This document shows, one piece after another, positions 54,765-64,000 of a stretch of 64,000 nucleotides of DNA. The translations under genes and the position numbers were made by a program. The notes under the pieces are model-generated. The model saw only the letters and a list, made by a program, of their open reading frames with translations, did not search any database and was not told where the DNA came from. Source of the DNA: Pseudevernia furfuracea (taxonomy: Eukaryota; Ascomycota; Lecanoromycetes; Lecanorales; Parmeliaceae); assembly GCA_022315425.1 (NCBI GenBank), contig JAIUPT010000027.1:77001-141000 (forward strand), in the 5' to 3' direction. Numbering within the stretch: position 1 is the stretch's first letter; the number at the start of each line of letters is the position of its first letter.

Positions 54765-57700
54765 ATGGATCCAGGCACAGCGATTGCGGTCAGCGAGTTG
54801 TCGATGAAAATTTTATCGCTCATCTCGAAGTATTACTCGGATGTAAAACATGCCAAGAGTGACATTGAGCGTCTCGCCAGTGAGGTCCAGGGTCTCAACA
54901 CTGTGTTCCAGAATATTCAAGGATTGACTCAGAAGAGCTCGCTTGCGACGAACTTCCCAACCTCGGCTTCACTCAATGGGACGACCAAGCAGGCTTTGAT
55001 TGATATCGAGGGGCTTGAGAGACGACTAGATCCTGGAAATGGAGCAAAGATAATGAGTCGTTTTGGTAAGCGTGCACTGAAGTGGCCTATTGCAAAAAAA
55101 GAAGTCAACGACTGGGTCGCAAAGCTCGAAAGACACAAGACTTTACTTGATCTCGCATTGACTACAGATCAAAGGTATGATTCCCAGTAACCTTTCGCAA
55201 GCGTGACTTAGCTGATAGAATTTAGCTGGCAGATCCATGGTATTGATACCCATGTCACCGACCTGAGGCTTGGGCAGGAGGCCGAGGAGCAGGACCGGCT
55301 GCTTGGAAAGCTGCTCGTTGCTGACGACGCAATCTTTAATTCCTATCACCGTCAGCACGAGTCAAAGTGCACGGCCAACACCCGAGTTGAGCTCTTGCAG
55401 CAGCTTGAAGACTGGGGTGCGAAGCACCAGCGGCCAATTTTCTGGCTGAGCGGCATGGCTGGAACAGGGAAGTCAACCATTGCTCGTACGCTAGCAGGCA
55501 AAATGAACAAGCGCAATGATCTTGGTGGCAGCTTCTTTTTCTCGAGAGCCTCAGGCAGCTCTAGGAATGCGGCTAACTTCGTGGGTACCCTGGCTTACGA
55601 ATTGGCAAATGAATCACCGCACTTCAAGGATCGTGTCTGTGAAGCAATCTCCTCAAATGGTGGTGTCTTGAGGCAAGGTTTGCGAAATCAATGGGAAGAG
55701 CTCATCATCGGACCATTATCAAAAATAAAGCTTGTACCTCGGCTCACCATAAATTTCGTTATCGATGCGCTTGATGAGTGTGGCTCCGACGATGATATCA
55801 GACTGATACTTCAACTACTCGTCGAAGTGAAGGATTTGAGTGCTGTCGATCTAGGGGTATTTGTGACCAGCAGACCAGAGATTGCTATTCGTCTCGGCTT
55901 CGAGAAGATGCCTGAGATCATCCATCAAAACCTCGACCTCCGCGACATCCCTCGTCAAATAATAGAACGTGACATAGCGCTGTTCCTGAGACAAGAGTTC
56001 TGCCAAATAAGCCAAGAGCATAGACTTTCCAACTGGCCTGATCTAGATGACATCCAAGCGCTCGTTCAAAGAGCAGATGGTCTCTTCATCTATGCTGCAA
56101 CCGTTTGCGGCTTTTTTAGGGACGAAAACTGGAATGCACAGGAGCGCTTATCCGAAATACTTCGAGGTGGATCTGCTGAGCTGGGAGGCACCGTGCAGCT
56201 AGATGAGATGTATAGCGAAGTCTTGAGGTGCGCTCTCACAAAGGGTCGACGAGAAAAGGAAGCTGTAAGATTGTGCGATAGATTCAAACAAGTTGTGGGC
56301 TCTATCGTCACCCTGTCAGACACACTCTCCGTTTCCGCGTTGGCCAACTTGCTGAAAATACCTATCACAAATGTGGAGTTAGCCTTAGTTAACTTGCACT
56401 CGGTTCTGGACATTCCAAGCGACGCAGAGGCTCCTATACGGCTACTCCATCCATCTTTTCATGATTTCATCTCCAACGAGGAAAGATGCGAAGATTTACG
56501 TTTTTTTGTCGACAAACCATCGATACACAGCAAACTTCATATCAGCTGCTTAGAAGTCATGTCTGCGGCGTTGAGACGAAATATGTGCAATCTGCAAACG
56601 CCGGGCTCTTCTCCATCTGAAGTACAGAGGGAAACAATGTTTCGGCAACTACCACGGCATGTTCAGTATGCTTGTCAATACTGGGTCGAGCACCTCGCGG
56701 GTGCTCCTTCGGAGCAGTGGAGCCATCTCGGTCTTTGTGATGGAGGCGTTGTTCACGAATTCTTCCAGAGATATTACTTATACTGGCTGGAAGCTATGAG
56801 TCTCCTAGGTAAAGTGTCTGACGCGGTGCTTACGGTGGCAAAAGTAGGAGGAATGCTCAAGGTCTGTCGCTCTGATTTGTTTTCTACCAGATTCTGTAGG
56901 GCAAGACTGACCTTCTGCAACAGAACGACGAAAACCCTGCTCTGTATGCTCTGGTTGCGGACGCTAACAGATTCAACCTAAGAAATAGAGCTATCCTTGA
57001 AGAGGCGCCTTTGCAGGTTTATGCTGCCGCGCTCGTCTTCTGCCCAAAAGAAAGCCTGATTCGAAAATGCTATCAAGAATACCATCCGGCCTGGTTGATC
57101 AGACTTTCTGGCTTGGAAGATGAGTGGGGACCTGCTTTACAAACCTTGGAAGGTCACACAGATTCTGTGAAAGCTGTAGCCTTTTCACCCGATAGCAAGT
57201 ATTTGGCCTCAGCTTCTTTTGATAAAACCGTTAGACTGTGGGACCCAATGACGGGTGCCTTGCGCAGTACACTGGCAGATCACTCTGACTGGGTTGTAGC
57301 ACTAGCGTTCTCGAGTGAGTGTCAATTGGCTACGGCTTCTCGGGATAACACTATACGCATATGGGATCCTGTAAGTGGCGTGACTCGCCACATTCTAGAT
57401 CTCGCAGCCCTCAAACTTCCTCTCGAGTGGAAACCTACGGGGATATTTCGAATGGGTTTTGCGCCGAACGGCACTTTGGCCATGAGAGCCCGGGACGGAA
57501 ACTTCCATACGTGGGACCCGAAGATCGATGCTTTGACCACCGTCAACTTTTCAAAAGTCGCCGCCGACCCCCTGGCTTTTTCATCTGAAGGGAAATTAAT
57601 ATTTTCCAAAGGAAAAGGGAGGGATGGCGAGACCCTTTCATACGAAATGGATACAGGTACAACTTGTCACGTTTTCTCGGCTCAGACGACATGTTCGGCG

Positions 57701-59143
57701 CTTTCCTCGGATAACCAAATAGCTTTAGCCTTAAGTGATGGTACAATAGCGCTTTGCGACATGGCCAAGGAATCTCATAGAATGCTTGACGCGGAAAGGG
57801 TTACAGCGCTGGCATTCTCTCCTGATAACAGCTTTCTTGTCGCCAGCTGCAGAAATTCCCGCGCCGAATATAAAGGGGGAAGATATCTACGCTCTTGGAA
57901 CTTGTCGACAAACACGAAGAGCTTGATCGGGACATTTGTTCATGACGTTGAAAGCGTGGCGTTTTCGCCTGACGGCCGGCAGCTAGCCTTCAATTGCGAA
58001 TATGACGATGCGGTGCATGTATGGGATCCATCTACAAAGAATACGTATGAAGTCCGAGAAGGTTACAAGAAATCTATCCGTGGTTTGGTTTTCTCTTGCG
58101 ATGGAAAGTATTTGGCTTCCTTTGATGTGATGGCCTATGTTATACGAATATGGGACCCAGTAAGCGGTAAGCTACATCATACCTTGAAGGGCCATCTAGA
58201 AGTTGTGATCGAAGTAGTATTTTCACGCGATAGTCAGCAAATAGCCTCTGCTTCTGAAGACGGAACAGTGCGGTTATGGGATCCAGTCAGAGGGAGTTTG
58301 CAACGCATTCTGGACCATAGCATACCAAGTGGTAAACTAAATGGCGAATGGCCAGAAGCTCTTGTGTACGCCAACAATGGCAAAGAGCTTGCTTGCGGTT
58401 ATCATGATGGAGCAGTAAGGATATGGAATCCAGCAAACGGCGACTTGATTCAGACGCTCGAAGATCATTCGAAAATCGTAAAAACGGTCGCCTTCTCGCC
58501 TAACAGCCAAGTGCTTACCTCATTATCTATGAATGGGATCATTGTATGGAATAGAGCGACAGGAGAACCACTTCATAAGCTCGATACTGGTTTGTGGGGT
58601 GGGTCCGGACTAGCTTTTTCACCTGACGGCCAATATGTTGCCTCTATGCTCAGGGAAGGTAATCTAGCGATGGTGGCGATATGGGATCCGATAAAGGGAG
58701 ATCTATGGAAGAAGTTGGAAACTCACTTCCGACGCATAGACACGATAGCTTTCGCGCCTGATAACCGACTACCTGCGGTATCTGATGACTATGGAGCTAC
58801 AACATTATGGCACCTAGCAACTGAAAGACATCTTGAGTTATATTCGGGTAATAATAGGCATCTGTCATTCTCCTCCGATGGTACGCACTTGCACACAGAC
58901 TGCGGCGATTTCGAAATTGGAAATCTCCTCGAAGATACCCGTCCTTCTTCACCCTCGTCCGGCTTTCGTTGGAGTATTATGGATGACGACTGGCTGATGC
59001 AGGGCTCACGGAAGATGCTCTGGATACCCCCTAACTTCCGCCCCGAACGCTCCGCGTATCATGACGGCTTGTTTGTACTCTGTCGTGAAGCCGGTGAAAC
59101 TACTTTCCTGGAAGTCGATCTCAATTACAGACCACCAGAATGA
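54765..59143 (+). CDS. STAND/NLR-like protein: HeLo-like N-domain, NACHT, WD40
   Basis: Exons 54765-55174, 55226-56861 and 56900-59143 splice in phase to 1429 residues. Residues 1-135 are a helical N-domain (AVSELSMKILSLISKYYSDV) of the type used by fungal STAND proteins, which in HeLo-like cases can act as a membrane-targeting death effector. NACHT: Walker A GMAGTGKST (213-221), Walker B FVIDALDEC with Asp317, sensor FVTSRPE. A helical linker with LLHPSFHDFI and ALYALVADANRF leads to about a dozen diverged WD40 repeats (about 764-1370; for example LEGHTDSVKAVAFSPDSKY). Unlike the TPR gene at 26 kb, these repeats are not near-identical. It probably senses an unknown ligand in self/non-self recognition. 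Start at ATG 54765 gives the expected N-domain. Confidence 0.9.
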
Positions 59144-59917
59144 GTTCTAGAGAGTGTGACCATCTGCGCTGCGCCTTGGACATAGCCCGAGCCCGACATC
59201 AAACCTGCTACACGCGGCCAAGTCGCGGTACAGAACCTTCACATGCTACCACTTCCAAGATCTCAACTTTTCAAATCCATGGTGTCCAACAGATTCATCG
59301 CTGAGCTAGGATTCAGGAGGCCTCTCACCTGTTGTAGCGGGATCATGCGTACGGGCAAGGCGTGCCACTGTGGATAGCGCTCATCTATATGATCAAGTCA
59401 TGTACGCTTGTTTTTATGTTGCTAAATTCGCTAATACAATGCCTGCCAATTTCGAATCTGGATATGTCTATGCCCCTGTCTTTGAACAAATTTTTCCAAT
59501 TAGTTTCGCTTGTCAGTAGCATTGTACCTTTTTTTTTTTGGCGCCATCGGGGAGGCCCGCAAGATGTTCGTACTTTGTGACGGCAGTACGCTTCCTCGAA
59601 AAGACTTCTGACCATCGATTTGAGGTCATAAAGCCACGGCAAAGCCTAACGAGCCATCTAGTCAGCTCTCTACAGACGGAGTGAACAGCGTCAGCGCTCA
59701 GGTAGATATCACTTGTCGGACGTGCCTAGATCATTCCACATGCATCTCATGTTTGTCCTTTGTTAAATAGATCTCTTTGTCAGGCCATGGGTTATATACC
59801 CATGGGCCTCCTCCATAGACCATCATGCTTTTGCTATCGGTCCGCTGTGCACCTGCTGAGTTGAGATCACTCTCGAAGCTAGGGCTATAATCCTTACTAA
59901 GGTAGGATCACGGTGCA
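59144..59917. other. Intergenic, no gene seen
   Basis: Separates the WD40 STAND gene from the ankyrin pseudogene. No supported frame. Confidence 0.4.
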
Positions 59918-61424
59918 TTGGCTGGATTGAAAGACCAAGTGCACTCCTCTGCAGCGTTGAAAGCAGCATCGAAGGTGGGGAACACCCTGTTCATCGAATA
60001 TCTAATCCAGGTCGGAGGCAAGATAAGCTCAAAGGATTTGGGCTATGCCCTGACGATCGCCACTAGAAATAGACAGGGTGAAGCTGCAGATATAGTGATT
60101 GATGCTGGCGCAGATGTGTCTATTCATGGAGATAGGCCACCGCTTCTTGAAGTACTCAAGCAACGGAATGCAGGTCTTGTGGCATTCACTTCTCGACTCA
60201 GACGCCGATTTCAACTGTGGTCAGGCTAGTAATTGAGATGTTCCATGTCGGTGAAATGGCACTCGTATTGGCAGCGGAATGGGGCGATCAGTCCGTGGTG
60301 AAAGCCCTGATCTTCGCAGGAGCTAATGTCAACGACCTTGGGCGCTCGAATGGTCCAACGACAGCGCTCTCTCCATTGCTGTGAAAGGACAAGATCCCAT
60401 GCTAGTACAGCTTTTGTCAGATGCCGGAGCAGATGTGAACAATCGCAGATTACGACTTTATGGTGGTACTGCTTTAGCAGCGGCGGCCGAAAATAGAATG
60501 ACACGCTACCTACTTGGTCAGGGGCCAGATCCAGACGGCTTATAGGTCCTTGGAAAGGTGGCAGTACAGAATGCGAAGTTGTTCAATTTGATCTTCGAGA
60601 GATATAGTGAGAGATATCCTGAGGGCCGGCGCTGATTTGGATCCACATTCTTTTCGCAGGATGCTTGACAGAGGGTTAGACGCGAACGGAATGACCGGCA
60701 TGGATGTTCATCTGGTCCCGCCTCTCGGACACGCGATCTTCAAAGAGCAAGTCAGCATCGCCGGATCCATGGAACTGTTCTGGTTGAAAGGGTGCAATCC
60801 AAACAGTATCGTCTATCAAACTGGCGTAGGAGGTTTGTATTCGAGTGTACCTATCAGAGTCACTGCACTTCTGGCAGCCGTCGATACGCGAAACGTTTCG
60901 AAGGTCGAGCTACTTATCAGACATGGTGCCGACGTGGATTCACCTGCTCGTGGGCCAATCAAACGTACACCATTGCAAAGAGCCGAGATTGGTAGTATCG
61001 AAATGTTCGAGCTCCTCGTTCATAATGGTGCTGAAGTCAATGCCCGGCCGCTAAAAGGCGCGGCGCTACCGCCCTTCAGCTTGCAGCCATCGGAAGGTAC
61101 ATCCTAATCGTCTGCGCGCTACTTGATTTGAAAGCGGACGTCGACGCCCTCTGTTCCAAGATGTACGGCAGGACTTCCCTGGAGGGAGCTGCTGAGCACG
61201 GCCGCCTTGACACGGTGAAGGTACTGCTGAATGAGGGCGCTGGATCCAGAGGGATAGATCATGCACGATTTGCGAGAGCAATAGCGCTGGCGAAGGACAA
61301 TGGGCATATCCCTCTCTGTGACCTCCTAGAACTTGAAATCCATTTGGAAGAGCATCGCAGCGACGGAGATGGACTCGTGAATCGGATGAAGGTGGCTCCT
61401 CTTTTTAGACCTTCAAGTCGATAG
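59918..61424 (+). pseudogene. Ankyrin-repeat protein gene, multiply frameshifted
   Basis: Ankyrin units are readable in succession but in changing frames: AALKAASKVGNTLFIEYLIQ (about 59954), ALVLAAEWGDQSVVKALIFAGANV (60259), a unit with AVKGQDPMLVQLLSDAGADV (60375), ALLAAVDTRNVSKVELLIRHGADV (60870) and ALQLAAIGRYILIVCALLDLKADV (61075). They continue through RTSLEGAAEHGRLDTVKVLLNEGA to a stop at 61424. Frame breaks occur near 60230, 60350, 60540 and 61070, with stop codons between. It lies just downstream of, and in the same direction as, the WD40 STAND gene. It was probably the C-terminal sensor region of a STAND or ankyrin gene, now dead. Confidence 0.82.
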
Positions 61425-62918
61425 GCGGGGATTGATCATTTATACGTGCTTTAGTCCAGACCAAGTGCCAATCTTGAACGACCTTTCATTTCTTCTTTCC
61501 TACTATGGTTCGGTTCGTTGTATTGCTCCGATCCTTAGCCTCATCATATGTTTATCATTCAGCCAGTGCTTTCCCATCCCTGGCAGCAAGAAACCCCACT
61601 CCATGATTCGCTTGCCATGCTCTTCTTTACGCTGCTCTTCCCGGCCTTCCATTGTGGATGACCATCGTTGCGGGTTCTTTCCCCCGGTTTGACAAACCCT
61701 CACCGAGCCATCCATACTAGCGAGGTTCAGGTCACATTCGTAGGTACAAAAAAACCCCTAGTAGGAGATCTTTCAAAGGGGGTTTTGACACGAGTCAAAC
61801 ACGTCCATAGAAACGAATCCGCGCTCGCTAAGAGCTCTCTCGTTACGTATCTGTAGGCTATGTGGTAGTACATAGCCGAGATGATCCTTACAATCAAAAA
61901 AGCAGTCATTCTTGCTACAATCGCAACAATGTCGCAGCAGGCTTGGAGGCGAGGTTTCTCGAGGGCGGCGTCAAGCGACCGACTTCCAATACCGGCTCCC
62001 AGTCCAACATTCATCTCACATCCATCGCCTCGAGGCATCTTTCCCCTTTCAAGCGAGAATGTCTCACGCGTGTACCTTGATGCCTACTCTAGCAGCAAGA
62101 GTAATAGCAGCAGCCGCAGAAATATCGTCTCACGTAAGCCTCTCAAGTTCCGTTCTAGTAGCAACGATTCCCTGCTCGAATACTCCTTTGACAATCACCG
62201 TTGGCTAGCCAGTAGGGCCGACACTTCGGAAAACCCTTCGAAAGAGAATATCTCACCAATCTAGAAGACGGCCGATAGCCTTACCCTACAAGGTCCATAT
62301 GCCGAGGTGGTGAATTAAAAAGAAATGGCGTTTAGGATCGACAAGCAGCAGCAAACGTTCTGGGACAATCAAGATTCTGTCCCCGCACCGCCACTGCAGC
62401 ATTTGAGTCAGAGTCGAGGGATTCGCTGACTTGAAGTTGAGGTGTCTGAAAATATCATTGGGGGAAGGCTCTCCAATGTTTAAGGATCTGTGACGAAGCA
62501 ATGAAGCCAAAAGGGAAGAGACGACTGCCAATCCAAGCTTTCCTAAAGAGACTTTCAACCGCTCCGCGATCTCAGAATATGAATTTGGCGGAAGCAGTGC
62601 GGCGTGACTGCGAGGTGGAAACAATGCAAGAGGCGAACAAAATGTGTGTTTGGTCATTAGAGTCGCTATTGCAAAATGAGTGACAGTGCACCAAACGCCA
62701 TTTAACAAATCAAAACAGCATGATGTAAAACAAAATTCAACGCATGTAGGGGTCCTCCAGCGGTACCCATCGCTTCCCAACCCACTGCCTCTCCCACGCC
62801 TCAAATCAAGAATCAAACCCAAGCTCCCAAGCCAAATTGGCATCATCCTAGTACCAGATCCATCTTGCACTTCGGAGCTGTGCCACTGAAGAGCGCCAGC
62901 GCCCTTTCATGCAGTAGT
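61425..62918. other. No supported gene; one unassigned minus-strand frame
   Basis: The minus-strand frame 62286-62870 (194 codons) lacks a convincing start. Its last 100 residues (SYSEIAERLKVSLGKLGLAV; DIFRHLNFKSANPSTL) look like real protein, so a decayed fragment is possible. Frames at 61862-62264 are serine-rich and unsupported. Confidence 0.3.
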
Positions 62919-63404
62919 TTAAATCAACCATAGTATCGCACACCATTCGTTCTTGTTAAGCGTATGGCACCCTTTTTCCCTCCCAAGGTGCTTACTCAGC
63001 TTGTCGGCCTTATCCTGAGTAGTAGCATTCAAACCTGCCGTGGCATCGTATACCCAGCAAGCCTCTGTATAATCACCGTCCAGGGTGTGGTCGATTGTAT
63101 TGTTGACTTGCAGATCTGTCCCGGAGCCAGCGTAGAAGTCTAAGGTTTCGTTTGCATAGAGTGTGCGGCTGAGATGGTAGGATTGCATTTGATAAGCTTG
63201 GTAGAAGCCATATTGGCCCGTATAGATGCCTGCGGCTTGGCTCTGGCAGCCTTTGTCTGGGTATATTGTGAACGTTAGGCCGTTGAAGGGGGACCCTAAG
63301 TCGGATCCTAAAAGCGGAGGGAAGTCGAGTGGTAGAAGAGTGGTGGAGTCAGAGAGAGCGAGCGCTGCGACAGCGAGGAAGGCAGTTGTGAGGATCAGTG
63401 CCAT
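62919..63404 (-). CDS. Small secreted cysteine-containing protein
   Basis: An intronless 161-residue frame from a clear ATG at 63404. Residues 1-18 (MALILTTAFLAVAALALS) form a signal peptide. The mature protein has four cysteines (around residues 53, 115, 145 and 154), three N-x-S/T sites and many Tyr/Gln residues. It matches the general profile of small secreted fungal proteins, some of which are effectors or surface proteins, but I recognise no named family. The region just upstream carries a tandem repeat that may affect its expression. Confidence 0.68.
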   Translation of the reverse strand: MALILTTAFLAVAALALSDSTTLLPLDFPPLLGSDLGSPFNGLTFTIYPDKGCQSQAAGIYTGQYGFYQAYQMQSYHLSRTLYANETLDFYAGSGTDLQVNNTIDHTLDGDYTEACWVYDATAGLNATTQDKADKLSKHLGREKGCHTLNKNEWCAILWLI

Positions 63405-63458
63405 GCTTTTGAGGCGTTATAAGGTTGTTCTGGAATGGCTGCGGAGGTCTCGTACGCT

Positions 63459-63570
63459 GATGTGGAAGGGGTATGTCTGATTGCTTTTTCTTGTAACGAT
63501 GTAGATGGAATATGTCTTGTTGCTTTCTTCTGTACTGATGTAGAGGGGTTGAATTTTGTTGCTCGAGAAG
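63459..63570. repeat. Three tandem copies of a 39-bp unit upstream of the small secreted protein
   Basis: Units start at 63459, 63498 and 63537, each beginning GATGT(G/A)GA and containing TTGTTGCTTT or a close variant. They lie 55-170 bp upstream of the start codon at 63404, in the promoter or leader. Confidence 0.8.
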
Positions 63571-64000
63571 AATACAATTAATCTGGGGATGAAGGGTATT
63601 TATAATGCCCGCAGCCAGTGATGCGCTTCTGTGAAACATACGCGAAGGAGGAAAACCACCCAACCCGCTACAAGAGTGGCCATCTTAAGTGAAACAAGTA
63701 ATTGAAGCTCGTTTCAAGTCTCTTTCAGTCTCAAGTCGCCAGGTGAGTCAGAGTCACCGTTTCATTTTTGTTTTGAAAATTAATCCACTTGCTTCTTTAC
63801 TTGCTGAAGTAAGAACGCCTTATTTGAGTAGTGGAGACGAAACAGTGCTTGGAATTTGCGGCAGGTGTTTAAGGAAGCTGATGCTCAGATGAAACACTTT
63901 CGAGGTATGAAAGAAACGCCATAAGGTGTCCGAAAAATACTGTAGCTAAGCCGTGAATGCCTGACACCACTTGTGCCGTGAATTTTTGAGCCTTTCTCTA

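Noticed and set aside
57322..57609. Minus-strand frame inside the WD40 region
   Set aside because: Shadow of the NLR coding strand; no domain.

Overview
The window is eukaryotic and almost certainly from a filamentous ascomycete (Pezizomycotina, perhaps a dothideomycete). Short introns of about 45-80 nt with GT..AG ends, branch points like CTAAC/CTGAC, fungal-only families (DUF3435, DUF4238, NACHT/NB-ARC STAND proteins, secreted hydrolases), decayed transposons and an AT-rich mutated island all point there. The species cannot be named from sequence alone. Exon borders were derived by eye from splice signals and reading frame.

Region 0-16.2 kb is a gene-bearing block: a RING protein, a small Ser/Thr kinase, a broken CorA-like transporter gene, a short-chain dehydrogenase/reductase, a four-helix membrane protein, a small hypothetical protein, a secreted protein and a secreted alpha/beta-hydrolase. 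Region 16.2-44.4 kb is accessory and transposon-rich. In order it holds a decayed DUF3435 tyrosine recombinase (the family of Starship captains), a decayed pogo transposase, then an intact-looking two-gene module. The module is a SesB-like lipase/esterase divergently transcribed from an NB-ARC/TPR STAND (NLR-like) gene. After it come a patatin fragment, a truncated P-loop ATPase fragment, minisatellites, a decayed Tc1/mariner transposase, an intact-looking inverted-repeat element with target-site duplication, and a retroelement fragment. Region 44.4-51.7 kb holds a DUF4238 gene and a secreted protein. At 52.25-54.15 kb lies an extremely AT-rich, CpA/TpG-depleted island typical of RIP. Region 54.7-64 kb holds a second STAND gene (HeLo-like N-terminus, NACHT, WD40), a frameshifted ankyrin pseudogene and a small secreted protein with tandem repeats upstream.

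The most exciting system is the pair at 24.7-29.8 kb. The C-terminus of the lipase and the first exon of the STAND gene carry the same short motif (QQG[ST]GNAGRDI). This is the layout of fungal amyloid-signalling NLR/effector pairs, in which a sensor's N-terminal motif templates its partner. The sensor has 13 almost identical 42-residue TPR units with changes concentrated at a few sites, and the pair is flanked by inverted repeats about 5.3 kb apart. A second unexpected signal is a near-total loss of CpC/GpG (not CpA) in the Tc1 relic, and partly in the DUF3435 relic, which suggests a mutation process different from classical RIP.
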